NCBI GenBank assembly: GCA_021732145.1
Contig: JAKFVN010000009.1
Coordinates: forward strand, 1-43,714
DNA length: 43,714 nt
Origin: Alphaproteobacteria bacterium
GTDB taxonomy: Bacteria; Pseudomonadota; Alphaproteobacteria; UBA9219; RGZA01
Direction of reading: 5' to 3'
Made by a program: the position numbers and the translations under genes. Positions within the stretch are counted from its first letter, which is position 1. Every line of letters starts with the position of its first letter. Below, in pieces: positions 27,409-36,082 of this stretch. Below the pieces are notes generated by a model. That model ran no database searches. It was not told the DNA's origin and saw only the letters and a list, made by a program, of their open reading frames with translations.

Positions 27409-28677
27409 TTATGCGCTCTTAGGCTCTTTTTCCTTCTTGCCTTCGGACAGGCTGTAAATCGGCTTGCTGCCGTTTTCGACGTTGTCCTTGTTCACGAGCA
27501 CCTTATCAACCGTGCCCATGCCGGGGAGCTCATACATAGGTTCAAGGAGGATTGTTTCCATAATCGAACGCAAACCCCGCGCGCCGGTCTTGCGTTGGAT
27601 GGCCTTCTTGGCAATCGCGTGCAAGGCTTCGTCGTTGAATTCCAGCTTCACATCTTCCATTTCGAACAAACGCTGGTACTGCTTGACCAGCGCGTTCTTT
27701 GGCTTGGACAGAATTTCAACCAGCGTTGCTTCATCCAGATCCTGCAAGGTTGCAATCACCGGCAAGCGGCCAACGAATTCAGGGATAAGACCGAATTTGA
27801 GCAAATCATCGGGTTCAACCGTGTGAAGGATTTCACCGGCACGGCGTTCATCGGGGCCGCGCACGTCAGCGCCAAAGCCAATGGATGTGCCGCGACCGCG
27901 ACCGGAAATAATCTTTTCAAGACCCGCAAACGCACCACCGCAAATGAAGAGGATGTTGGTCGTATCCACTTGCAGGAATTCTTGTTGTGGGTGCTTACGG
28001 CCACCTTGTGGTGGAACGGAAGCCATTGTGCCTTCCATGATTTTCAAAAGCGCTTGTTGCACGCCTTCGCCCGATACGTCGCGGGTGATGGATGGGTTAT
28101 CCGACTTGCGGCTGATTTTATCGATTTCATCGATGTACACGATGCCGCGTTGCGCACGTTCCACGTTATAATCGGAAGCCTGCAATAGTTTGAGAATGAT
28201 GTTTTCAACGTCTTCACCCACGTAACCTGCTTCGGTCAATGTGGTTGCATCCGACATGGTGAATGGAACGTCGAGAATGCGTGCGAGCGTTTGCGCAAGC
28301 AGCGTCTTACCCGAACCGGTCGGGCCGATGAGCAAGATGTTGGATTTTGCGAGTTCGATTTCATTTGCACTCTTCGTGCCGTGCGATAGACGCTTATAGT
28401 GATTGTGAACCGCCACCGACAAAATGCGTTTTGCGTGGTCTTGACCAATCACATAATCATCGAGAACGCCGCGAATATCTTTTGGTGTTGGAACGCCATC
28501 ACGGGTTTTCGCGATGCTGGTCTTTGTCTCTTCGCGGATGATGTCCATGCACAGTTCAACGCATTCATCACAGATGAATACCGTTGGACCTGCGATAAGC
28601 TTGCGCACTTCATGCTGGCTTTTGCCGCAGAATGAGCAATAAAGCGTATTTTTGGTATCGCTACCCGCTTTAGACAT
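27409..28677 (-). CDS. clpX: ClpX, ATPase subunit of ClpXP
   Basis: ClpX is the AAA+ unfoldase that feeds ClpP. The 422-residue protein has the N-terminal zinc domain with Cys14, Cys17, Cys36 and Cys39, then Walker A GPTGSGKT, Walker [10 protein letters not shown], and the conserved loop-forming segments of the AAA+ core, among them [11 protein letters not shown] and [15 protein letters not shown]. The C-terminal small domain ends [12 protein letters not shown]…, followed by a Lys-Glu-rich tail ([11 protein letters not shown]). It lies 114 bases after clpP in the same direction, with a GC-rich hairpin between them. The ATG at 28675–28677 fits the family's start. Confidence 0.98.
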   Translation of the reverse strand: MSKAGSDTKNTLYCSFCGKSQHEVRKLIAGPTVFICDECVELCMDIIREETKTSIAKTRDGVPTPKDIRGVLDDYVIGQDHAKRILSVAVHNHYKRLSHGTKSANEIELAKSNILLIGPTGSGKTLLAQTLARILDVPFTMSDATTLTEAGYVGEDVENIILKLLQASDYNVERAQRGIVYIDEIDKISRKSDNPSITRDVSGEGVQQALLKIMEGTMASVPPQGGRKHPQQEFLQVDTTNILFICGGAFAGLEKIISGRGRGTSIGFGADVRGPDERRAGEILHTVEPDDLLKFGLIPEFVGRLPVIATLQDLDEATLVEILSKPKNALVKQYQRLFEMEDVKLEFNDEALHAIAKKAIQRKTGARGLRSIMETILLEPMYELPGMGTVDKVLVNKDNVENGSKPIYSLSEGKKEKEPKSA

Positions 28678-28766
28678 GAAAACTCCTCAAAAACAAGACT
28701 ACCAGATACTAAACACACCTTAAGATTAGAACGCTAGTCCTTAAGGCTTTCTAAACAAACTACCAC

Positions 28767-28784
28767 CCGCGGTTTGCACCGCGG
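28767..28784 (-). terminator. GC-rich hairpin between clpP and clpX
   Basis: A perfect seven-base stem (CCGCGGT with ACCGCGG on the minus strand) and a GCAA loop start seven bases after the clpP stop. No T run follows, so it may attenuate or protect the clpP mRNA without ending it. Confidence 0.35.
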
Positions 28785-28791
28785 TAAGCCC

Positions 28792-29454
28792 TTACGCCGC
28801 CTTCTTTTCGTTAACGGAAGGTGTTGGGCGCTCCAGAATAACTTCGTCAATCAGACCGAACTTCTTGGCTTCTTCGGGTGACATGAAGTTATCGCGTTCC
28901 ATCGCGGCTTCAATCACATCCAGCTTCTGGCCGGTGTGCTTGACGTAAATTTCGTTGAGGCGCTTACGTAGCGTAAGGATTTCACGCGCTTGAATTTCAA
29001 TATCCGTAGCTTGGCCACGCGCCCCGCCCGATGGCTGGTGGATCATCACGCGGCTATTGGGAAGGCTGAAACGCTTACCCTTTGCTCCGCCAGCAAGCAG
29101 CAGGGAACCCATAGAGCATGCCTGCCCCATCACGATGGTTGAAACCGGGCATTTAATGTATTGCATGGTGTCGTAAATCGACATGCCGGAGGTTACCACG
29201 CCGCCCGGGGAGTTGATATAGAAGCTGATTTCCTTGGCTGGGTTTTCAGATTCAAGAAACAGCAACTGCGCGCAGATAAGGCTGGAAACATAGTCGTTTA
29301 CTTCGCCCACCAGGAAGATGATGCGTTCTTTTAAAAGACGCGAATAAATATCGAATGAACGCTCGCCTCTGGCGGTCTGTTCGATAACCATTGGAACAAG
29401 ATTATTCATGCGCGGAGCATCGTTATAATCAACGTCGGTGCTAGTGTTTGACAT
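28792..29454 (-). CDS. clpP: ClpP protease subunit
   Basis: ClpP forms the tetradecameric serine-protease chamber used by ClpX and ClpA. The chosen start, ATG at 29452–29454 with AGGAG 12 bases upstream, gives 220 residues; a TTG at 29493 is less likely. The catalytic triad is Ser114 ([14 protein letters not shown]), His139 (MIHQPSGG) and Asp188 ([12 protein letters not shown]). The N-terminal ~35 residues include a short extension before the axial loop region. The site has ACSM where AASM is more common, a minor substitution. Confidence 0.97.
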   Translation of the reverse strand: MSNTSTDVDYNDAPRMNNLVPMVIEQTARGERSFDIYSRLLKERIIFLVGEVNDYVSSLICAQLLFLESENPAKEISFYINSPGGVVTSGMSIYDTMQYIKCPVSTIVMGQACSMGSLLLAGGAKGKRFSLPNSRVMIHQPSGGARGQATDIEIQAREILTLRKRLNEIYVKHTGQKLDVIEAAMERDNFMSPEEAKKFGLIDEVILERPTPSVNEKKAA

Positions 29455-29514
29455 AGGGGTTAGCGCTCCTCGAAGGGGTGGAATTAGAATCAAAACAGCA
29501 AAAACATAAGAATA

Positions 29515-29542
29515 AACATAGCACTCTTTTTTTAATTGTCAT
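29515..29542 (-). promoter_or_regulatory. Candidate clpP promoter
   Basis: On the minus strand ATGACA (29537–29542, five of six to TTGACA) and TATGTT (29515–29520, four of six) are separated by 16 bases. A seven-base hairpin with a TTCG tetraloop on this strand (29540–29557) overlaps the −35 edge and may be a regulatory site or chance. Confidence 0.4.
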
Positions 29543-29608
29543 GTGCCGAAGCACGTGTAATGAATTATTCTTGTATTTCACTGCAATTCCAAGGAATAGG
29601 CGGAAATC

Positions 29609-30322
29609 ATGAAAAATTCGTTGCCATCAATTGCCTTTTTTTCAATCAGATTGCTGGGCAGATTTATGTCATTGCTGTGCATTTTAGTGCCTCTTATTGC
29701 TCATGATGCACATGCGCAATCTGTGGCGGCAACACCATCTGTTACGGCGACGGCGCCTGTGCATGGCGTAAAACCCGTTGGCGTGCCAACCGCCCAACCA
29801 TCCCTTGCACAACCCCAAATGCAACAACCGCAAATGCAACAACCGCAGATTCAGCCTGTGGGCCAATTGCAGCTCCTTCCCTCACAAGCTGCACCGCAGC
29901 CCGCCATTCAGCTTCCGCTGAAAGCTGACATTTCTATCGTTTCGCCCAGAGGCGGCGAAACTTTTGTGAATGGCAACCGCAGCCCTGTTTCATGGCATGC
30001 CAATGTTCCGGAAATTCCCGATGCCTATAAACAACGTGGCTATAAAATATCAGGCGAATTGCGCCTGATTGACCAAAGCCCGAATAAGAAAGATTTGCGC
30101 ATCGCATTTTTAACCGAGCAGGATTTGGCCAAGGGCACTTACCAATTCCTGCCGGGATCGCAAACGGACATGACCTATGGGCATACAACCGCAACCCAAG
30201 GCCAATATAAAGTCTGGATATATATCAAAGGCACCTATGATTGCGGCCCGAACGTCAAATGCGCGCCGTTGTTTGAAGCGCAAGCCATCACCGGGGCACC
30301 CATCACCATCATGTACCGTTAA
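29609..30322 (+). CDS. Exported protein with Gln/Pro repeats and an Ig-like (Kre9/KNH-type) domain
   Basis: A 237-residue secreted protein. The signal peptide is long, with its hydrophobic core near 20–30 and a cleavage site after Ala36 (DAHA|QS). Residues ~67–83 form short repeats of PQMQQ, and a Pro/Gln-rich stretch continues to about 104. From 108, the segment ISIVSPRGGETFVNGNRSPVSW matches the SPxGGExxxxGxxxxxxW pattern of Ig-like domains of the Kre9/KNH type found in bacterial surface proteins; this is my inference. Two cysteines (DCGPNVKC) may form a disulfide. AGGCGG precedes the ATG. It is followed after 11 bases by a lipoprotein gene and probably forms an operon with it. Confidence 0.8.
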   Translation: MKNSLPSIAFFSIRLLGRFMSLLCILVPLIAHDAHAQSVAATPSVTATAPVHGVKPVGVPTAQPSLAQPQMQQPQMQQPQIQPVGQLQLLPSQAAPQPAIQLPLKADISIVSPRGGETFVNGNRSPVSWHANVPEIPDAYKQRGYKISGELRLIDQSPNKKDLRIAFLTEQDLAKGTYQFLPGSQTDMTYGHTTATQGQYKVWIYIKGTYDCGPNVKCAPLFEAQAITGAPITIMYR

Positions 30323-30333
30323 AGAAAGCACGC

Positions 30334-30720
30334 ATGAAAAAGGTTCTGATTGCAGCTCTTGCTCTGCTGGTTACTGGCTGCGTTACCGATACCCCTGCTA
30401 GAAAAAGTCTGACGGAGCCATGCAATATTTCAACGCAAAGACCATATGTAACGGAGCCGCCCACACTTCTTGAACGTGCATCCGGCAAAACGGATATTCC
30501 TGAGAAAGCACAAATCGCGCAAAAGAATGGCTGCGTTGCCTATGAATACCAGATTGATAAAAACGGCAGTGTGAAGAATGTGCGCATATTGGTTGAAGCG
30601 CCCAAAGGGTATGATTTCGGCAAAACTGCCGCGGCGCAGGCCAAACGTAATAAGTACGATAAACCATCCAAGCCTGATGCGTGGTATTACACGGTCACCA
30701 GTTGGCATTTGGGTGAATAA
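30334..30720 (+). CDS. Lipoprotein with a TonB C-terminal-like domain
   Basis: The 128-residue product starts with a lipoprotein signal (LVTGC, lipidated Cys16), so it should be anchored in a membrane; residues after Cys (VTDT) do not carry the Asp+2 inner-membrane retention signal. From ~66, GCVAYEYQIDKNGSVKNVRILVEAPKG resembles the start of the TonB C-terminal fold (x-V-x-Y-x-Ixx-D-G-x-VxxxxV), followed by AAAQAKRNKYDKPSK and a strand ending YYTVTSW. There is no membrane helix for energy transduction, so this is a stand-alone TonB-C-like domain, often found in periplasmic proteins of unknown role. A strong terminator follows. The pairing with the exported gene upstream suggests a shared envelope function. 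Confidence 0.8.
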   Translation: MKKVLIAALALLVTGCVTDTPARKSLTEPCNISTQRPYVTEPPTLLERASGKTDIPEKAQIAQKNGCVAYEYQIDKNGSVKNVRILVEAPKGYDFGKTAAAQAKRNKYDKPSKPDAWYYTVTSWHLGE

Positions 30721-30728
30721 CCGCCAAT

Positions 30729-30757
30729 AAAAAACCCCGCTTTCAGCGGGGTTTTTT
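30729..30757. terminator. Bidirectional terminator after the lipoprotein gene and tig
   Basis: A 12-base stem (AAAAAACCCCGC with GCGGGGTTTTTT, loop TTTCA) with T runs on both strands separates the convergent ends of the lipoprotein gene (30720) and tig (30779). Confidence 0.92.
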
Positions 30758-30778
30758 GTAACTTTCCGTAAACGCTGA

Positions 30779-32110
30779 TTACTCAGCAGCTTTTTGCAGC
30801 TGGTCGCGTGTTACTTTTTTATCCGTGGTCTTTGCTTTGGAAAGAATAAGGTCAACCACCTTTTCTTCCAGCATTGGCGCGGTGAGTTGTTCACGAGCCG
30901 AAGCATCCTTCGTATAATAATCCACGACCTTCTTTTCTTGGCCGGGGAAACGCATCGCTTCTTGAATAATCGCCTTGCGAACATCCTCGCGGTTGATTTC
31001 AATCTTGTTCTTGCGTGCAACTTCGGAAAGCAGCAAGCCCAAACGCACACGGCGGTTGGCAATGTTTTGATAATCGGCCTTCAGTTGTTCGTCTGACTTA
31101 CCCTTATCTTCATCATCCAATTGACCTGCAAGCTTGGCTTGGGAAACTTGCGCCCAAAGCTGTTCAAATTCGCGTGTTGCAAGGGTTGGCGGCACATCAA
31201 AGCTGTGACCATCGGCCAATGCATCCATCAACTTACGCTTGATGATGGCGCGGCTTACCTGACCAAAGTTTTGGGAAATTTGTTCGCCCAAATGCTTCTT
31301 CAATGCATCCAATGTTTCAAAGCCAGCGGCCTTAGCGAGTTCATCATCAATTGATGGTGCTGCCATGGTGCTAACGGCCTTCACATCAATTGCGAAGATG
31401 GCCTCGGCACCTGCCAATTCAGTTGCGTGGTAATCCTTCGGGAAGGTCACCTTCACATCGCGCTTATCGCCAGCTTTCACGCCGACCAATTGTTCTTCAA
31501 AGCCAGGAATGAAACGGTTGGATCCCAGTTCCAGCGGAAAATCTTCGCCCTTCATGCCATCGCGCTTTACGCCGCCAACCGAACCATCGAAATCAATGGT
31601 GGTCACGTCGCCGAGCTTCGCAGCATAATCAGCTGCTGCTGGTTCTTGCTTGCGATTGCCTTTGGCAATGCGTTCCAGCGCCTCGGAAATATCGCTATCG
31701 CTTGCTTCAACAACCATCTTTTCGAATGACAGTTTTGAAAAATCCATAGGCTCAATGGCCGGGATGATTTCCACTTCCATCTTGAATACCAAATCCTTGG
31801 TCGCTGGCACTTCGGATGGCATGCCGACAAATTCAACCTTGGGTTCGGTTGCAGGGCGCAAACCTTTTTCGCTCACGGCTTTCATCGCGGCGGTGTTCAC
31901 GGTTTCTTCAACCACTTCACCGAGCACGGATGTGCCATAGCGTTTTTCAACAACGGCCAAAGGAACTTTACCTGGACGGAAGCCCGGCATTTGCACAGTC
32001 GCAAGCATGCCCTTTAAACGCGTTTCAATCTGGCGCTGCAAATCGGCTGCCGGAACGGTTACTTCATAATTGTGCACAAGACCCTTGGTGCTAAGCGCAT
32101 TAACCTGCAT
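30779..32110 (-). CDS. tig: Trigger factor
   Basis: Trigger factor is the ribosome-associated chaperone and prolyl isomerase. The 443 residues have the N-terminal ribosome-binding domain with GFRPGK at 43–48, a middle FKBP-like isomerase domain (about 155–240; VTTIDFDGSVGG, DFPLELGSNRFIPGFEEQLVG), and a helical C-terminal domain. It lies at the head of the conserved tig–clpP–clpX–lon block, but two plus-strand genes (29609–30720) are inserted between tig and clpP. The ATG at 32108–32110 follows AAGAGG. Confidence 0.97.
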   Translation of the reverse strand: MQVNALSTKGLVHNYEVTVPAADLQRQIETRLKGMLATVQMPGFRPGKVPLAVVEKRYGTSVLGEVVEETVNTAAMKAVSEKGLRPATEPKVEFVGMPSEVPATKDLVFKMEVEIIPAIEPMDFSKLSFEKMVVEASDSDISEALERIAKGNRKQEPAAADYAAKLGDVTTIDFDGSVGGVKRDGMKGEDFPLELGSNRFIPGFEEQLVGVKAGDKRDVKVTFPKDYHATELAGAEAIFAIDVKAVSTMAAPSIDDELAKAAGFETLDALKKHLGEQISQNFGQVSRAIIKRKLMDALADGHSFDVPPTLATREFEQLWAQVSQAKLAGQLDDEDKGKSDEQLKADYQNIANRRVRLGLLLSEVARKNKIEINREDVRKAIIQEAMRFPGQEKKVVDYYTKDASAREQLTAPMLEEKVVDLILSKAKTTDKKVTRDQLQKAAE

Positions 32111-32168
32111 TAAAAAACCTCTTGGTAATCGTTTGAAAGCGTAGGTTCTAGAACGGTTTTTAGCCCCT

Positions 32169-32197
32169 GTCTAGGACATATCTATAAGGTGTTTCAA
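32169..32197 (-). promoter_or_regulatory. Candidate tig promoter
   Basis: On the minus strand TTGAAA (32192–32197) is followed by exactly 17 bases and CTAGAC (32169–32174). The −35 site is preceded by C, giving CTTGAAA, which also matches a sigma-32 −35 element, but no matching CCCCAT −10 follows at the right distance. The expected leader is about 50 bases. Confidence 0.4.
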
Positions 32198-32295
32198 GAT
32201 TGTATTGCCTCAACAAAAACGGCGACATAAGCTTCTTAACAAACAAGATTTGGCGGCCAACACGATAGCGTGCGCTTATTTTTTATGGATTCCAA

Positions 32296-33201
32296 ATGTC
32301 GCCCAAAATAAGCGTTATTGTCCCGGCCTATAACCGCCCTGGCGATATCGAGCCAGTTGTTAAAACAATTATGGCGCAAACCTTTCAGGACTTTGAAATC
32401 ATCATCGTCGATGACGCATCGCCCGATGGCGGCAAGGTGATTGCGGCAGCCGAAGCGATGATTGCGCTATACCCCGCCAAAATCCGCCTCATCAAACATG
32501 CGTCTAACAGAGGCGCGGCAGCGGCACGCAACACCGGTATCAAGGCGGCAAAGGGTGAATTCATCGCGCTGCTTGATAGTGATGATGAATGGTTTCCCCA
32601 TAAGCTGGAAGTGCAACTGGCGGCGCTGCAAGCCAACCCCGACCCCGCCACCCTTTGCATATGCGATTATCTGCAAATTGCCAAATACGGCGATGATAAA
32701 ACGGTGACGCAGCGCCCGTCGCAAAAGGATGATCTGAAAATGGATATCCTTTATGGCCGCGTTTATAACATCTGCTCCAACATGCTTATTCGCCGCAGCG
32801 TGTTTACCCCGGCCCGCATGTTTGATGAAAGCTTCCCCACGATTGCCGAAGATTATGATTGGGTAATACGGCATATTCTGCGCGGCGGCAATATTATCGC
32901 CATCAATGAACTACTGACGATATGGAAATCCGAATTAAACAAGCCCTATCGCAATCATTTGGAAGCCCTGCATAAATTGCGCGAGCTGCATTACGACAGC
33001 ATCCGCAACACCTTGGGCGTTGATGCCAGCCGCCATTTCATAGGCGGCATTCATGCGCATTCCCTGTTTGTAGCGCGGCAAAAGAAGCAATGGCTGAAAA
33101 GCGCGTATCATTTTGCGATGATGGCATTAACGCCGCCAAATTTTTTCAGGCGGCTGCGCAATTATCTTGCCCATCATCTATCGCTAAAAACCACTCATTA
33201 A
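32296..33201 (+). CDS. Family 2 glycosyltransferase
   Basis: A GT-A fold glycosyltransferase of 301 residues, probably for a surface polysaccharide; donor and acceptor cannot be told from the sequence. The start ISVIVPAYNRPGDI, the VDDAS motif (38–42), HASNRGAAAARNTGI (68–82) and the metal-binding ALLDSDDEW (91–99, DxD at 94–96) are canonical. EDYDWVIRHILRGG later marks the acceptor-side catalytic acid region. There is no membrane helix, so it is cytoplasmic or peripheral; the last 35 residues are basic and hydrophobic (FFRRLRNYLAHHLSLKTTH). It stands alone without other polysaccharide genes. No Shine-Dalgarno is evident; the ATG at 32296 is the only reasonable start. Confidence 0.92.
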   Translation: MSPKISVIVPAYNRPGDIEPVVKTIMAQTFQDFEIIIVDDASPDGGKVIAAAEAMIALYPAKIRLIKHASNRGAAAARNTGIKAAKGEFIALLDSDDEWFPHKLEVQLAALQANPDPATLCICDYLQIAKYGDDKTVTQRPSQKDDLKMDILYGRVYNICSNMLIRRSVFTPARMFDESFPTIAEDYDWVIRHILRGGNIIAINELLTIWKSELNKPYRNHLEALHKLRELHYDSIRNTLGVDASRHFIGGIHAHSLFVARQKKQWLKSAYHFAMMALTPPNFFRRLRNYLAHHLSLKTTH

Positions 33202-33205
33202 AACG

Positions 33206-33290
<85 letters not shown>

Positions 33291-33299
33291 GTGACATTT

Positions 33300-33349
33300 A
33301 AAACGAACAGGATTCACGCATGCGATTTCATCTCATGCGATCCTGTTCG
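33300..33349 (-). terminator. Long terminator-like hairpin upstream of tRNA-Leu
   Basis: On the minus strand a ten-base outer stem (CGAACAGGAT with ATCCTGTTCG), a three-base bulge, and a six-base inner stem (CGCATG with CATGCG) are followed by four Ts (33300–33303). It follows the unknown gene ending at 33424 and ends 9 bases before tRNA-Leu, so it could terminate that gene's transcript or be a processing signal for the tRNA. Confidence 0.65.
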
Positions 33350-33423
33350 GAAAGACGTTTTTATGCGCACAGGCGCGCTTTGTCCATACGCAACTTTACG
33401 CAGTAAAATAAGCTTTATTGGGA

Positions 33424-34569
33424 TTAGCGGTTTGGTTCGCCGCCGCCATTGCCATTGGGTTCCTCCGGCTTAGGAGGCGCAGGGCGAAGCGGCACGACAT
33501 TGCTTGTGCCCGCATCCTGTGTTGCGTGGCCTTCGGCCAAGCGGCGCGCTGCATCATCGGCATCGGTTGCAAGTGGTGCAATATCATCACCCGGCACAAC
33601 GGATGGCGCATCGGTTGCACGGTGCAATGCATGCGTCACATGTGGTTCGCGCACGCGATTGAAGATACTGATAATGTTAACTTCTTTCAGACCCGGATAT
33701 TTGCTTCCTGCCAAGTGCTTGTGCAATTCGCGTGAAATATCCTTGAAGATATCAAGGCTATCAATATCAGGACGAAGGCCTTTAATCGCGAGAGCAAAAA
33801 ACTGCAAGCGCTGACCTTCAATGCCGCCCGTTGAGTCCACCTCTTGAATGCCGCCTGTCATTTCTGGATTAAGGCAGCGTTCAGCTAAACGCACTGCTGT
33901 ACGGTAAAAAAGCTGGCGGGCAAAGGCATCGCTCACCTGCTCCACCCCATTATCGCGTTGGGAACGCAGCAAGTTCAGCAATTCCGGCAATTCGTTTTCT
34001 GGGAAACCATATTCGATTTTCGCAAGAATTTCTTCAAAGCTGCCAAAGCCTTCCACATGCGCGGTCTGGCCATTACCCAAATCAAGGGCAATTGCTTTTG
34101 GCCCGGTATGCGCTGTTACTTGCGTGGAAGCGGCCTGCGCAATCGCGGCGGCAGTTTGCTGCACATGAGCCGGGAATGTTTCACCTTCATACACGCCGCT
34201 TAATGCGCGGTTTAATTCTGCAAAATATTCATCCGTTCCGGTAACAGGTGTATTGTCCTGCTGTAATAATGCCTCGGTATTTACTTTGAATGTTGGCGGG
34301 GTTGTGCGATCAACATCGATAACCTTAGTGCCAAGTTTTGTGGAAAGCGCATCGAATACGGCGCTTGCCTGTTCAACTAAATCTTTCAGACCTTCGCTGA
34401 TCTGCTCAACTCTGCGCAGCAATGCCTTACCAGTCAGAATATCCTGAATGCGCTCACGGCGTTTTTGATAGCCGGGCCCATAAAGTGCCAAATCACGCGC
34501 TCTGCGTTCAACACGCTCCCTATGAAGTTTTTCCCAAAACGCTTTTCTTTCATCATGTTCTGTCGGCAT
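33424..34569 (-). CDS. Unrecognised cytoplasmic protein
   Basis: I chose the ATG at 34567–34569 (381 residues) over a GTG nine bases upstream. There is no signal peptide or membrane helix. The N-terminal ~60 residues are highly charged and probably form a helix or coiled coil (HDERKAFWEKLHRERVERRARDLA, of which only the start is quoted). Residues ~215–310 are the most globular part: helices around PENELPELLNLLRSQRDNG, AFARQLFYRTAVRLAERCLN and IFKDISRELHKHLAGSKYPG. The last ~60 residues are low complexity, rich in Ala, Asp, Pro and Gly, ending PKPEEPNGNGGGEPNR. I recognise no family or catalytic motif. It stands alone, with gaps on both sides. Confidence 0.75.
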   Translation of the reverse strand: MPTEHDERKAFWEKLHRERVERRARDLALYGPGYQKRRERIQDILTGKALLRRVEQISEGLKDLVEQASAVFDALSTKLGTKVIDVDRTTPPTFKVNTEALLQQDNTPVTGTDEYFAELNRALSGVYEGETFPAHVQQTAAAIAQAASTQVTAHTGPKAIALDLGNGQTAHVEGFGSFEEILAKIEYGFPENELPELLNLLRSQRDNGVEQVSDAFARQLFYRTAVRLAERCLNPEMTGGIQEVDSTGGIEGQRLQFFALAIKGLRPDIDSLDIFKDISRELHKHLAGSKYPGLKEVNIISIFNRVREPHVTHALHRATDAPSVVPGDDIAPLATDADDAARRLAEGHATQDAGTSNVVPLRPAPPKPEEPNGNGGGEPNR

Positions 34570-34698
34570 CGATTGCACCCAAATGGTTGTTCAATTGTGG
34601 GCGCAACTTACCACAACGCATGACCACCCTGTTTTTGCAAATTTACTTTCGTAAACCCGAAAAAGCACCATTAACTATATCTTTTAACGGTTAGGCGG

Positions 34699-36078
34699 TT
34701 ACAGTCCTTTGGGGGCAATCAAATCAAGCACGCCGTCTTTGGTAATAACGCATGCTTCGCGCGGATCACGGTCACCGCCTTGCAAATCATAAACAGGCGA
34801 AAGGCTTTGCGGATCGGCATACTTAAAGGTACTGCTGGCCCACATGACCTTGGTTGCATTGCCGTCGGCATGGGCATAGGAAAGCGCAAGCCCCGCGGGC
34901 GATGGATATTGGTCTGGCGGCCAGATGATTTGGAATGCGAGTGGCAACCCGCCTTGCCTGCGTTCAGCTTCGGGCACTTTTTGATTTCCGCCATAACCGT
35001 AGCCCGCAAACACCTTTAAATCAGAAAGGCGGACGGAAAATTGGCGCAGCGCCCTGCGCGGCGCATCTTCCAGATCAACCGCGCCTTTGCCCGGAATTTG
35101 CCGCTGGTCCAGCCACCAGATTTCAATGCGGTCATCATTGGCCCAATTATCGGTTGATTTAAACACGCGCGGGGTCTTATCGGCTTCCACATCGCGCAGT
35201 TCGATCCACAATCTGTCATCGTTGATGCGCAGATACCTGACCATCACATCCGCGCCATCATCCTGCCCGTAAATCGCATGGCCTTGATACGGCCCTGGCT
35301 GCGATGTCATGATGCTGGCGCATGTGCCAAGCCTTTTTACATCTTCCAGTTTTATCCCAAGAAACGACGAGATTTGCTTTGTATCAATCGCCTTATATTT
35401 TGGTTTCGCGGCGCTGAGATTATCGCTGTCGCAATCCACAAAGCTGGATTGGCTATCGTCGGATTCCTGCGGCGAATAACCGCTGGTGAATGAACCCGTT
35501 TCATAATTCATCAAACGGATATGCCCGCCCGATGTATTGGTTTTATAGTCGCACCGCATGGTTCCTGCGTAACCCAGGTTCGGGAGCGCATAACTGCGCG
35601 CCCAAACCCAGCGGTTATTATCGCCGCCCGCCTGACGGTACGTCACATGCTGCTTGCCAACGATGAAGCTGTCTTCACCGATATTGGCGGAACCATAGCC
35701 GTCATTGCACAATTCGAACAGCTTCCTATGTTCGGGCAATAACCCGCCATAGGTTGAAAACCATATTTCCTGACTGACATTATCCAGAAATTCGCCATAG
35801 CGTTTATCCTGCGGGCGGCGGCATTTCTTTTCGCCATCCTTGGCAGGATGCGGAAGCGCCACTTCGCTGATGATGAAACGTCGCTTGTCCTGACTACCTG
35901 CATCGCCTGACCACAACAGTTTGCAGCCCTGCCGTCCCTTGCAGAAATCATCAGGATTTATTCTGGGCAACGCTTCCGCTTTTGGCGCGGCAGGTGCCGC
36001 AGCAGGTTGCTGCGCAAACGCAGGGAAAGCTAGCATGGCCAGCAAAAACAGCGGCATCCATAATCTGCCAAATCTCAT
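34699..36078 (-). CDS. Exported protein with a possible CBM9/DOMON-like domain
   Basis: The chosen ATG at 36076–36078 (459 residues) lies four bases after the nnr stop, has AGAAGAG upstream, and puts a clean signal peptide at the N-terminus (MRFGRLWMPLFLLAMLAFPAFA, cleaved after Ala22). A Pro/Ala linker follows. The middle is a beta-rich, Cys-containing region (about 40–240) that I do not recognise. Residues ~270–420 contain VMVRYLRINDDRLWIELRD and DNWANDDRIEIWWLDQR, a pattern seen in CBM9-like and DOMON sandwich domains; this is inference. It is probably co-transcribed with nnr, without an obvious functional link. Confidence 0.78.
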   Translation of the reverse strand: MRFGRLWMPLFLLAMLAFPAFAQQPAAAPAAPKAEALPRINPDDFCKGRQGCKLLWSGDAGSQDKRRFIISEVALPHPAKDGEKKCRRPQDKRYGEFLDNVSQEIWFSTYGGLLPEHRKLFELCNDGYGSANIGEDSFIVGKQHVTYRQAGGDNNRWVWARSYALPNLGYAGTMRCDYKTNTSGGHIRLMNYETGSFTSGYSPQESDDSQSSFVDCDSDNLSAAKPKYKAIDTKQISSFLGIKLEDVKRLGTCASIMTSQPGPYQGHAIYGQDDGADVMVRYLRINDDRLWIELRDVEADKTPRVFKSTDNWANDDRIEIWWLDQRQIPGKGAVDLEDAPRRALRQFSVRLSDLKVFAGYGYGGNQKVPEAERRQGGLPLAFQIIWPPDQYPSPAGLALSYAHADGNATKVMWASSTFKYADPQSLSPVYDLQGGDRDPREACVITKDGVLDLIAPKGL

Positions 36079-36082
36079 AACA

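Noticed and set aside
28719-28748. Recurring CCTTAAG motifs after clpP and clpX as a shared operator
   Set aside because: The motif is self-complementary and AT-rich, the copies are imperfect and differently placed; too weak to call.
29455-29493. TTG start for clpP at 29493
   Set aside because: It would add a 13-residue hydrophobic stretch unlike ClpP and overlap the AGGAG that serves the ATG at 29454.
29800-29860. CAACCGCAAATG-type repeats as a CRISPR or mobile repeat
   Set aside because: They encode the PQMQQ repeats of the exported protein in frame; there are no spacers.
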